A DNA stretch of 9,454 bases from Alphaproteobacteria bacterium (GCA_015232485.1 JADFZP010000093.1:1-9454), one strand, 5' to 3'. Counted from the first letter of the stretch, positions 1 through 7,489 are shown. Notes: generated from the sequence alone by a model not told the origin. A program made the numbers and translations.

Positions 1-1212
1 CCCGGCGATCGAGCGCAGGCCCTCGGCGACGCCCTCCAGGTCGGCGCCGGCCGACAGGCGACGCTGGCAGCCGCTGGCGTAATTGGCGATGGCGGCGAGC
101 GGCTGGTTGATGTCGTGGGCGATGCTCGACGCCATCTCGCCCAGCAGGGCCAGCCGGGCGCCGTGCTCCATTTCATCGCGCTGGCGCCGCGCCGCCGCGT
201 GGGCGGCCTTCAACTCGTCGGTGCGGCGGCGCACCAGATGCTCGACCCGCACGACATGCGCCAGCCACCACGCCACCGCCATGGCCGCCGCCACCAGCCA
301 CGGCCACGAGTCGCGCAAAACCTCGACGAAGGTGCGCCGCGCCAGATGCTCGTAGGGGCCGATCTTCAATTCCCGGAACAGGTCGTGGACGGGCTGGTAA
401 TCGACCGGCACGGTCCAGGCGTGCCCGTCGGTGGGCGGCATCGACAACAGGGCGATGCCGACCCGTTTGGCCAGCCCGTCCGGGGTCGCGGCGTGCTTGG
501 CGAACGGCCAGTCGGGATAAAGGCGGGTGCTGGCGCGGCAGCCCAGCGCGCCCGAAGGCTGGGGATCGAGGACGCGGAACTCTTCGATGCGGACGCGGCC
601 CTCCTCGGCCATGCGTTCCAGCAGGCAGGCGCGCACGATGCCGGCGTCGACCTCGCCCTTGGCCACCGCCTCGACGATGCGCTCGATCGGGAAGCCCAGG
701 AAGACGAGCCGGCTGTCGCGGAATGGATCGAGACCGCGCGCCGCCATCTCGCGCCAAGCCAGCCGGAAGCCGCCGAACGCCTCGGGTGCCACCCCGGCGA
801 TCCGTTTCCCGGCCAGCGCGGCGAGGCCGTCGATGTCGCCGCGATCGGCCCGCACCAGCACCGCCGAGCCGATCGCCGCCGAGGGCTTCGGGCCGCCCAC
901 CGTCTCGAAGGTGGCGAGTCGGGTGGCGCGGTGGGCGGCCTCCAACTCGACGTAATGGCCGGGATTGGTGATCACGAAATCGACCCGGCCGTCCTCGACG
1001 GCCTTCGACAGGTTGGGGATGTCGAGTGGGACGGCGTGGAAGCGATGGTCGGGCAGCGCCTTGTCGAGATGGCGGATGGTCGGCTGCCACTCGTCGGCGG
1101 CCCGCTCGGCGCCCCGATAGGCCAGCACGCCGACCCGCACCTCGGCCGCGCCCAGGGCGAAGGGCGAGATCAGGACGGCGAGCGCGAGGGCGACCGGAAC
1201 GACACGGTTCAT
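1..1212 (-). CDS. TtrS-like sensor histidine kinase, 3' end beyond window (partial)
   Basis: Reading the minus strand from ATG 1212 gives 404 codons open to base 1, so the C-terminal part (rest of the dimerisation domain and the ATPase) lies outside. Residues 1-22 look like a signal peptide (MNRVV then a hydrophobic stretch ending ALGA-AE). Residues about 24-290 match the PhnD-like periplasmic binding domain of TtrS-type kinases, with VGVLAYRG, FVITNPGHYVELE, APEAFGGF and GEVDAGIVRAC. A single membrane helix follows at about 303-322, then a charged linker. The H-box is GEMASSIAHDINQPLAA with phospho-acceptor His366 (codon 115-117). The H-box is of the DctB/FixL/TtrS class, here HDINQP rather than the commoner HEINQP. 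The protein should sense a periplasmic ligand and phosphorylate a response regulator. The TtrS resemblance does not prove that the ligand is tetrathionate. It is divergent from the channel pair. No strong Shine-Dalgarno is visible before the ATG. Confidence 0.85.
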   Translation of the reverse strand, partial: MNRVVPVALALAVLISPFALGAAEVRVGVLAYRGAERAADEWQPTIRHLDKALPDHRFHAVPLDIPNLSKAVEDGRVDFVITNPGHYVELEAAHRATRLATFETVGGPKPSAAIGSAVLVRADRGDIDGLAALAGKRIAGVAPEAFGGFRLAWREMAARGLDPFRDSRLVFLGFPIERIVEAVAKGEVDAGIVRACLLERMAEEGRVRIEEFRVLDPQPSGALGCRASTRLYPDWPFAKHAATPDGLAKRVGIALLSMPPTDGHAWTVPVDYQPVHDLFRELKIGPYEHLARRTFVEVLRDSWPWLVAAAMAVAWWLAHVVRVEHLVRRRTDELKAAHAAARRQRDEMEHGARLALLGEMASSIAHDINQPLAAIANYASGCQRRLSAGADLEGVAEGLRSIAG

Positions 1213-1309
1213 CAACGGGGTGTGCCACGGCGCGGCGGTTGTCGTCCAGCACGGATGACCGCCCTTTGCAGTTTCCCGCATCCCTCGCGTGGGGTTTCCT
1301 CTTGCGGCG

Positions 1310-1338
1310 TTTATGACGAAAGGTTAGCGTCTTGCCAA
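1310..1338 (-). promoter_or_regulatory. Sigma70-type promoter for the sensor kinase
   Basis: On the minus strand, -35 TTGGCA (1338-1333) is separated by 17 bp from -10 CATAAA (1315-1310). These match the consensus hexamers at 5/6 and 4/6 positions. Transcription would start near 1303 and leave a leader of about 90 nt before the ATG at 1212. The site sits in the 166-bp gap shared with the divergent channel genes, for which I see no equally good plus-strand promoter. Confidence 0.5.
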
Positions 1339-1351
1339 CTCCGGGGGGAGT
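1338..1351 (+). promoter_or_regulatory. Short inverted repeat upstream of the first channel gene
   Basis: ACTCC-GGGG-GGAGT forms a perfect 5-bp inverted repeat with a 4-nt spacer, 27 bp before the ATG at 1379 and touching the -35 box of the divergent kinase promoter. It could be an operator or a small leader hairpin. It is too short to be certain. Confidence 0.25.
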
Positions 1352-1378
1352 AACCAACCAACGTTTTGGGGGTCATCC

Positions 1379-2224
1379 ATGCTGGCGGGAATTGAACGCA
1401 TCCTGGCCAACCGCGTGTTCCAGAACACGATCATCTTCGTCATCCTGCTCAACGCGGCCATTCTTGGCATCATGACCAAGCGTGATCTCGATCCGGGCGT
1501 GCTTTCGCTGCTCGAATTCCTGGACAACGCCTGCTTGGTGGTGTTCTGCGTCGAGATCGCCATGAAGTTGGCCGTGATGCGGCTGCGCTTCTTCCGCGAC
1601 GGCTGGAACGTGTTCGACTTCGCGGTGGTGGCCATCGCCTTGGCGCCGGCTTCGGGTCCGCTGGCCGTGCTGCGAGCCATGCGCGTCTTCCGTCTGATGC
1701 GTCTGGTCACGGCGGTGCCGTCGATGCGGCGGGTGGTGTCGGGCATGTTCGGCTCGATCCCCGGCGTGGCCTCGGTGGCCGGCGTGCTGTTCGTCCTTTA
1801 TTACGTCGCCGCCATCATGGCGACCAGCTTCTTCCGCCCCGTCGATCCCGAGAACTTCGGCGATCTGGGCAGCACCTTCTTCACGCTGTTCCAGTTGATG
1901 ACGCTGGAGGGCTGGCCCGACATCGCGCTGACCATCATGGACGAGATGCCGATGGCCTGGGCGTTCTTCGTGCCCTTCATCGTCATGACGACCTTCACCA
2001 CGCTGAACCTGATGTTCGGCATCGTGGTGAACGCCATGGAGGAGGCCAAGGAGGAGGAGGCCCGCGCCGAGATGGCCGAAAAGGGCATGGACGTCGAGCC
2101 GGAAAGCAACGAGGTGCGGCTGGCCGTCATCGAGAACGACGTCAAGGGCATGGCGGGCGAGTTGGAGCGGCTGCAAGCCGCGCTGAGCCGGATGTGCCCG
2201 GCCAAAACCATCGCGGGGGAATGA
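1379..2224 (+). CDS. Voltage-gated cation channel, bacterial Nav/Cav type, copy 1
   Basis: 281 residues forming one six-segment subunit of the NaChBac/NavAb-like ion transport family, which works as a tetramer in the inner membrane. S1 spans about 16-33. S2 spans about 45-66 and carries VFCVEIAMK (Glu59, Lys63). S3 has NVFDF (Asp80). S4 has four arginines at three-residue spacing (R99, R102, R105, R108). S5 spans about 129-152. The pore loop has the filter TLEGWPD (175-181, Glu177, Gly178, Asp181), and S6 spans about 192-220. After S6 come an acidic neck (EEAKEEEARAE) and a probable C-terminal coiled coil (about 244-270). The four S4 charges and their partners predict real voltage gating. The filter differs from the TLESW of bacterial Na+ channels and resembles the glycine-containing filter of the Ca2+ channel CavMr, so Ca2+ permeation is an inference. 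The ATG follows GGGGG with 7 nt spacing. First gene of a two-gene unit. Confidence 0.93.
   Translation: MLAGIERILANRVFQNTIIFVILLNAAILGIMTKRDLDPGVLSLLEFLDNACLVVFCVEIAMKLAVMRLRFFRDGWNVFDFAVVAIALAPASGPLAVLRAMRVFRLMRLVTAVPSMRRVVSGMFGSIPGVASVAGVLFVLYYVAAIMATSFFRPVDPENFGDLGSTFFTLFQLMTLEGWPDIALTIMDEMPMAWAFFVPFIVMTTFTTLNLMFGIVVNAMEEAKEEEARAEMAEKGMDVEPESNEVRLAVIENDVKGMAGELERLQAALSRMCPAKTIAGE
1523..1728 (+). repeat. Near-identical direct repeat, copy A (channel S2-S4)
   Basis: This 206-bp stretch matches 2372-2577 at an offset of 849 bp with about 14 mismatches counted by eye. It includes a perfect 59-bp match (1652-1710 with 2501-2559). It encodes S2 to S4 of the channel. The flanking parts of the two genes are much more diverged. 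Confidence 0.9.
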
Positions 2225-2227
2225 CCG

Positions 2228-3061
2228 ATGTTGAAGACGATCTCCGCCGTTCTCGACAACGGCCTGTTTCAGAATTTCATCATCGGCGTGATCCTGGGCA
2301 ACGCCGTCCTGCTTGGTCTGATGACCCAGCAGGATCTGTCTCCCGGCACGCTGCAAGTCCTTGAACTGCTCGACAACGCCTGCTTGGTGGTGTTCTGCGT
2401 CGAAATCGCCATGAAGCTGGCGGTACAGCGCCTGCGCTTCTTCCGTGACGGCTGGAACGTGTTCGACTTCGCGGTGGTGGCCATCGCGCTGGCGCCCGCC
2501 TCGGGTCCGCTGGCCGTGCTGCGAGCCATGCGCGTCTTCCGTCTGATGCGTCTGGTCACCGCGGTGCCCTCGATGCGCCAGGTGATCACCGGCATGTTCT
2601 CGGCGCTTCCCGGCGTCGGCTCGGTGGCCGGCGTGCTGTTCGTGATGTTCTATGTCGCGGGCATCATGGGAACCAGCTTCTTCCACGAGGTCGAACCGCG
2701 CCGCTTCGGCGATCTGGGCTCGACCTTCTTCACGCTGTTCCAGTTCCTGACCCTCGAAGGCTGGCCCGACGTGGCCCGTCCGGTGATCGAGAAGCTGCCG
2801 CACGCTTGGCCGTTCTTCGTGATCTTCATCGTGTTGACCACCTTCACGACGCTGAACCTGCTGTTCGGCATCATCGTCAACGCGATGGAAGAGGCCAAGG
2901 AGGCGGGCGCCCGCGAGAAGCTGGCCGAGCAGGGCGTCGAGATGACGCACGAAAGCACCGAGATGCGCTTGGCGGTGATCGAGCGCGAACTGCACTTGGC
3001 GCGCGCCACCATCGCCGCGCTGACCGCCCAGGCGGAAGCCGCCGCGGGCACCAAGGGCTGA
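2228..3061 (+). CDS. Voltage-gated cation channel, bacterial Nav/Cav type, copy 2
   Basis: 277 residues, starting 3 bp after the stop of copy 1 with GGGGGA (2214-2220 region) as ribosome site, so the two are almost surely co-transcribed. It aligns with copy 1 without a gap over about 250 residues, and by eye about 183 of 250 are identical. Residues 51-110 differ at only one position. It has the same Glu59/Lys63, Asp80, S4 arginines (99, 102, 105, 108) and filter TLEGWPD (175-181). Differences cluster in S1, in the segment just after the filter (182-190, ARPVIEKLP here), and in the C-terminal neck and coiled coil (about 224-277). The neck here is less acidic (EEAKEAGAREK). It should form a tetrameric inner-membrane cation channel, either alone or with copy 1 subunits. 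The terminator at 3072-3100 ends the unit. The family is certain; the ion selectivity is inferred. Confidence 0.93.
   Translation: MLKTISAVLDNGLFQNFIIGVILGNAVLLGLMTQQDLSPGTLQVLELLDNACLVVFCVEIAMKLAVQRLRFFRDGWNVFDFAVVAIALAPASGPLAVLRAMRVFRLMRLVTAVPSMRQVITGMFSALPGVGSVAGVLFVMFYVAGIMGTSFFHEVEPRRFGDLGSTFFTLFQFLTLEGWPDVARPVIEKLPHAWPFFVIFIVLTTFTTLNLLFGIIVNAMEEAKEAGAREKLAEQGVEMTHESTEMRLAVIERELHLARATIAALTAQAEAAAGTKG
2372..2577 (+). repeat. Near-identical direct repeat, copy B (channel S2-S4)
   Basis: Partner of 1523-1728, in the second channel gene. Many matches extend through third codon positions, which protein selection alone does not require. Confidence 0.9.
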
Positions 3062-3071
3062 TACCAAATCC

Positions 3072-3100
3072 GGCGAGCGGTGACCCCGCTCGCCATTTTT
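3072..3100 (+). terminator. Rho-independent terminator of the channel operon
   Basis: A perfect 9-bp stem (GGCGAGCGG 3072-3080 with CCGCTCGCC 3086-3094) closes a 5-nt loop and is followed by ATTTTT, ten bases after the stop of the second channel gene. This is a classic intrinsic terminator for the plus strand. Confidence 0.85.
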
Positions 3101-3123
3101 GTCAGACGCGTTTGTCAGATGCG
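3098..3123 (+). repeat. Two adjacent 13-bp tandem repeats
   Basis: TTTGTCAGACGCG (3098-3110) is directly followed by TTTGTCAGATGCG (3111-3123), with one C/T difference. It lies between the channel terminator and the zinc-ribbon gene and overlaps the terminator's T tract. It could be an operator pair or simple slippage. Confidence 0.6.
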
Positions 3124-3162
3124 CCCGTTGCGCGAATGGCTTAAGCTGCGACACTGAAATCA

Positions 3163-3169
3163 GGTGGGA
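3163..3169 (+). promoter_or_regulatory. Ribosome binding site deciding the zinc-ribbon start
   Basis: GGTGGGA lies 9 nt before GTG 3179. The longer reading frame from GTG 3164 would begin inside this site, so 3179 is the better start. Confidence 0.45.
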
Positions 3170-3358
3170 GCCTGTTTCGTGGAACCGCGGCCGATCGATT
3201 TGCCCTGCCCCCATTGCGACGTGGTCACCACCCACATGGTCTATTCGGCCGTGGCGGGGAAGACCGAGATCCGCTGGTGCCAATCCTGTTCCCGCGTGCG
3301 GATGGCCGGCCCGGGCGAGGTCGACGACCCACCCGAACCGGCCGGTCTCGGCGATCCG

Positions 3359-4573
<1,215 letters not shown>

Positions 4574-4606
4574 AAGCGCCTCTGGGGTGTGTAAACCGAG
4601 GCGCCC

Positions 4607-4634
4607 ACTATAACGATCGGGCGGCGCGCTTCAA
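4607..4634 (-). promoter_or_regulatory. Sigma70-type promoter for argG
   Basis: On the minus strand, -35 TTGAAG (4634-4629) and -10 TATAGT (4612-4607) are separated by 16 bp. The -10 box matches 5/6 of the consensus and the -35 box 4/6. The start point would be near 4600, giving a leader of about 27 nt to the ATG at 4573. Confidence 0.6.
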
Positions 4635-4728
4635 GCCGCGCCCACCTATCCAATGGTACGGGCTTCCGATCGCCGCCCGGCCAAGGCATGATGCGCCGAG
4701 CGCCGGCTCCAACACGAGGACCAACACC

Positions 4729-5937
4729 ATGCCGATCGCCATGCTACGCGAGTTCCTGCGCCTGGAGGCGGCCGGCGGCATCGTCTTGTTCGTGGCGGCG
4801 GCGATCGCCATGACGTGGGTCAACCTGCCGGGCGGCGAGACCTATTTCGCGCTGTTCGAGACGCCGTTTTCGATCCGGCTTGGCGAGTTCGGCCTGGGCA
4901 AGCCCTTGCTGCTGTGGATCAACGACGGCCTGATGGCGGTGTTCTTCCTGCTGATCGGCCTGGAGGTCAAACGCGAGGCGATCGAGGGCGAGTTGTCGTC
5001 GCCGCGCAAGGTGGCCCTGCCGGTCGCGGCGGCGCTGGGCGGCATGGTGGTGCCGGCCGTGATTTATCTGCTGATCACCATCGGCGAGCCGGGGGCGTCG
5101 CGCGGCTGGGCCATTCCGGCCGCCACCGACATCGCCTTCGCGCTGGGCGTGCTGGCCCTGGCCGGGCGCGGCGTGCCAACCTCGCTGAAGACGTTCCTGC
5201 TCGCCTTGGCGATCATCGACGATCTGGGCGCCATCATCATCATCGCGGTGTTCTACACCGACACCCTGTCGCCCTTCGCCCTGGCCGGGGCGGGGGTCGC
5301 GCTGGCCGTCCTGGCCACGCTGAACCTGACCGGGGTGCGAAGGCTGGCGCCCTATGTGCTGACCGGAATCGTGCTGTGGGTTCTGGTGCTGAAATCGGGG
5401 GTGCACGCCACCCTGGCCGGCGTCGCCCTGGGGCTGGCCATCCCGTTGGCCCGCCGGCCCGGCGAGGAGCCCGACGACACGCCGTTGCGCCGCCTTGAAC
5501 ACGCCCTGCACCCGTGGGTGGCGTTCGGCATTCTGCCGCTGTTCGCCTTCGCCAACGCCGGCGTGCCGCTGGCCGGCTTGGCGTTTACCAGCCTGATCGC
5601 GCCCGTGCCGCTGGGCATCGCCCTGGGGCTGTTTCTGGGCAAACAGATCGGCGTGGTGGGCGCCACCTGGCTGGCGCTGAAGCTGCGTCTGGGGGCGTTG
5701 CCCGAGGGCGCCACGCCGCTGCAATTCCATGGGATGGCGGTGCTGGCCGGGGTCGGCTTCACGATGAGTTTGTTCATCGGCACATTGGCCTTCCCCGACG
5801 CCGCCCAACTGGGCGGGGTGCGGATCGGCGTGCTGGGCGGATCGTTGCTGTCGGCGGTCGTCGGCCTGATCATCCTGCGCCTCGCCCCGACCCGCGCGAT
5901 GGCCGCCGACGAGGTCGAAGGAACCGCCGCGCGCTGA
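4729..5937 (+). CDS. nhaA: Na+/H+ antiporter NhaA
   Basis: 402 residues, close to the usual 380-400, with about 12 membrane segments. It exchanges cytoplasmic Na+ (or Li+) for external protons across the inner membrane and so supports pH and sodium homeostasis. Family motifs are intact: INDGLMAVFFLLIGLEVKRE (64-83), ATDIAFALGV with the aspartate equivalent to E. coli Asp133 (here Asp134), AIIDDLGAI with the ion-binding pair equivalent to Asp163/Asp164 (here 164/165), LGKQIG with the lysine equivalent to Lys300 (here 305), and VGFTMSLFI near 342-350. ATG 4729 follows GAGGA with 8 nt spacing; ATG 4741 is a less likely alternative. It is divergent from argG and convergent with the phosphoesterase-fold gene. 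No NhaR-like regulator is adjacent. Confidence 0.97.
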   Translation: MPIAMLREFLRLEAAGGIVLFVAAAIAMTWVNLPGGETYFALFETPFSIRLGEFGLGKPLLLWINDGLMAVFFLLIGLEVKREAIEGELSSPRKVALPVAAALGGMVVPAVIYLLITIGEPGASRGWAIPAATDIAFALGVLALAGRGVPTSLKTFLLALAIIDDLGAIIIIAVFYTDTLSPFALAGAGVALAVLATLNLTGVRRLAPYVLTGIVLWVLVLKSGVHATLAGVALGLAIPLARRPGEEPDDTPLRRLEHALHPWVAFGILPLFAFANAGVPLAGLAFTSLIAPVPLGIALGLFLGKQIGVVGATWLALKLRLGALPEGATPLQFHGMAVLAGVGFTMSLFIGTLAFPDAAQLGGVRIGVLGGSLLSAVVGLIILRLAPTRAMAADEVEGTAAR

Positions 5938-5940
5938 TAC

Positions 5941-5969
5941 CGACGAGCGGTCGGAACGACCGATCGTCG
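5941..5969. terminator. Long hairpin after nhaA, possible terminator
   Basis: Nested inverted repeats CGACGA...TCGTCG (5941-5946, 5964-5969) and CGGTCG-GAA-CGACCG (5948-5962) form one 12-bp-paired stem with a single G/A mismatch, starting three bases after the nhaA stop. There is no T tract, so it may act as an mRNA end stabiliser or need Rho. Confidence 0.45.
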
Positions 5970-5995
5970 AAGCCGCCATTGCGGCGGCGGCCAAG

Positions 5996-6011
5996 GGCGC
6001 CGGGGCGCCCG
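5996..6011. terminator. GC-rich hairpin in the nhaA convergent gap
   Basis: A GGGCGC arm and a GCGCCC arm flank a short loop in the gap between two convergent genes. There is no T tract on either side. A weaker GCCGC...GCGGC pair sits just before it near 5973-5986. Confidence 0.3.
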
Positions 6012-6032
6012 CTTAGGCTGAGGGGCCAATGA

Positions 6033-6056
6033 GGTGAGTCGATTTATCGGCTCACC
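6033..6056. terminator. Hairpin downstream of the phosphoesterase-fold gene
   Basis: GGTGAG (6033-6038) pairs with CTCACC (6051-6056), with an inner CGAT/ATCG pair. It lies 14 bp past the stop of the minus-strand gene ending at 6070. It lacks a T tract, so terminator function is only possible. Confidence 0.35.
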
Positions 6057-6069
6057 GGTATGCGGGACT

Positions 6070-6873
6070 TCAGGCTTCCAGCACGTCCAGCACGTTGCCG
6101 TCGGCGTCGAAGCAGGCGGCGCACAGGGGGCCGCCGAAGCCGCAGCCGCCGTCCAGGGTGAAGGCGTGGCCGTCCAGGCGGATGCCGCCGTGGCGGCGGT
6201 CGCTGCCGCGCACCACCAGACGGAACGAGCCATAGGGCTGCTCGGTCAACATCGCGAAGCCGGCGGCGCCCCACCAGAAGCTGTCGCTTTGCGCCGACAG
6301 CGGGCGGGCCGGGTCAAGCCCGCCATGGACGAACAGAATGCGGTCGTCGTCGGTGAAGGCGGCGTGTTTCAAAACGGTCATCAACGCCATGTGGCCGTCA
6401 TGGCCGCGCATCGACTGGCGCAGATTGGCCGTCCAGCGGGTGACCGCCAAGATGCCCTCGCGCGCCGCCAGAAAGCCGTCGCGCGGGTCGCCGCCATAGG
6501 CCGCGATGGTCGCGCCGACGCCCTGCTCGACCATCCATTGCAGAACCTGGCTGGGATTGGGGGCGAATTGCAGTTGAAGCAGCTTTTGCCACATCTCTTC
6601 CTGGGCGCCGCGCAGGAACACGATCTCGCGCTCCTCGGCGCCCGGCCGGGCCATCATGCGGCGGCGGAAGACCAGCAGTTCCTCGACGGTCTCGCGCACC
6701 GCCTGGCCACGGCCGAAATAGTTGCCAAGATAGACCAGGGGCTCTTCCACGCCGATCCGTTCGGCGAGCACGGCGTGCAGGGCGGCGAGCCGCTCGACCT
6801 CACCGTGTATGGCGGCGACAGCCCAAAGGCGACCGCCGCCGCGCAGGGTGGCGAAAATATTCTGGTCGGACAT
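6070..6873 (-). CDS. Metallophosphoesterase-fold protein with degenerate active site
   Basis: 267 residues from ATG 6873 (MSDQNIFAT). A longer reading from GTG 6930 is possible, but GGGGGA at 6891-6886 and the family-like opening favour the shorter one. The layout follows PP1/ApaH-type calcineurin-like phosphoesterases, but the metal-binding motifs are broken. The usual GDIHG is AAIHG (20-24, Asp lost, His23 kept). GDYVDRG is GNYFGRG (50-56, both Asp lost). GNHE is GAQE (89-92, Asn and His lost). The late GHT motif is RGSD-like (222-225). FVHGGLDP (181-188, His183) is kept, and the C-terminal DGGCGFGGPL block resembles the family's DTGAVFGG. The protein probably keeps the fold without normal two-metal catalysis and may bind a ligand or partner. 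It lies 60 bp downstream of carD on the same strand and is probably co-transcribed with it. Fold assignment is good; function is unknown. Confidence 0.82.
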   Translation of the reverse strand: MSDQNIFATLRGGGRLWAVAAIHGEVERLAALHAVLAERIGVEEPLVYLGNYFGRGQAVRETVEELLVFRRRMMARPGAEEREIVFLRGAQEEMWQKLLQLQFAPNPSQVLQWMVEQGVGATIAAYGGDPRDGFLAAREGILAVTRWTANLRQSMRGHDGHMALMTVLKHAAFTDDDRILFVHGGLDPARPLSAQSDSFWWGAAGFAMLTEQPYGSFRLVVRGSDRRHGGIRLDGHAFTLDGGCGFGGPLCAACFDADGNVLDVLEA

Positions 6874-6933
6874 GACGCGCCGCGATCCCCCTGGCTCACC
6901 AACGGCGCGAGCGGCGCCGAAGGCGTCCACACA

Positions 6934-7431
6934 TTAAGCGGCGGCGAGAAGCTTTTCCAGCTTTTGCGTTGCGGCGGCGGTGTCGATTCGCTCGACGGCC
7001 GCCAATTCGCTGGCCAGACGCTCCAGCGCCGCCTCGTAGATCTGGCGCTCGCTGTAGGACTGGTCGGGCTGGTTGGCGTTGCGATGGAGATCGCGCACCA
7101 CCTCGGCGATCGACACGGGGTCGCCCGAGTTGATCTTGGCCTCGTATTCCTGGGCGCGCCGGCTCCACATGGTGCGCTTGACCCGGGCGCGACCGCGCAG
7201 GGTCTTCAGCGCGCTTTCCATCACGTTGCTGGTCGACAGCTTGCGCAGACCGCTTTTGTGGGCTTTGGCCACCGGGACCCTCAGGGTCATGCGGTCGCGA
7301 TCGAAGGTGATGACGAAGAGCTGAAGTTCATGCCCCGCGATCTGCTGGGATTCGACCGCCACCACCATACCCACGCCGTGGGTCGGGTAGACGACGTAGT
7401 CGCCCGCCGCAAACGAAGAATCGATCGACAT
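6934..7431 (-). CDS. carD: CarD/CdnL family RNA polymerase-binding regulator
   Basis: 165 residues from ATG 7431 (MSIDSSFAAGDYVVYPTHGVG). The frame continues upstream to a TTG at 7476, but the family normally begins a few residues before GDYVVYP. The N-terminal Tudor-like RNA polymerase-interaction domain covers about 8-60. The C-terminal helical domain follows, with LRGRARVKRTMWSRRAQEY (78-96) including the conserved tryptophan (Trp89) that wedges into the upstream edge of the open promoter bubble. CarD proteins bind the beta subunit and stabilise open complexes, notably at rRNA and growth-related promoters. The ribosome site is ambiguous: AAAGGA is only 2-3 nt from the ATG, while GGGAT lies about 9 nt away. 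It follows fdxA, from which it is separated by a long hairpin-rich leader, and precedes the phosphoesterase-fold gene. Confidence 0.95.
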   Translation of the reverse strand: MSIDSSFAAGDYVVYPTHGVGMVVAVESQQIAGHELQLFVITFDRDRMTLRVPVAKAHKSGLRKLSTSNVMESALKTLRGRARVKRTMWSRRAQEYEAKINSGDPVSIAEVVRDLHRNANQPDQSYSERQIYEAALERLASELAAVERIDTAAATQKLEKLLAAA

Positions 7432-7489
7432 GTTCCTTTCATCCCATCCAGAATGCAGGCCTTGCCATGTTGACAATGATCATCCCACG

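Noticed and set aside
1..1212. Naming the kinase ttrS and proposing tetrathionate respiration
   Set aside because: PhnD-plus-kinase proteins are diverse and no ttrABC or ttrR gene is in the window, so only the family resemblance is claimed.
115..1353. 412-codon plus-strand open frame
   Set aside because: Antisense to the sensor kinase, which has a signal peptide, binding domain and H-box in the true frame. The Arg/Gly/His-rich product is typical of GC-rich shadows.
173..1357. 394-codon minus-strand open frame starting at 1357
   Set aside because: Same strand as the kinase but in the wrong frame. The Arg/Pro/Gly-rich product has no recognisable domain.
1379..3061. A single two-domain channel produced by read-through of the stop at 2222-2224
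   Set aside because: The second gene has its own ATG and a good ribosome site 3 bp past the stop, so two proteins are the simpler reading, although 2224 and 2228 are in the same frame.
1373..3283. 636-codon open frame on the minus strand across both channel genes, rich in His, Gln and Asp
   Set aside because: It is the antisense shadow of two clear plus-strand channel genes. The low-complexity composition and internal repeat simply mirror the duplicated sense genes.
4744..5994. 416-codon minus-strand open frame rich in Gln, His and Arg
   Set aside because: Antisense to nhaA, whose motifs are intact throughout.
6034..7473. 479-codon plus-strand open frame
   Set aside because: It runs antisense across both carD and the phosphoesterase-fold gene, which are clearly recognised. 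The product has shadow-type composition.
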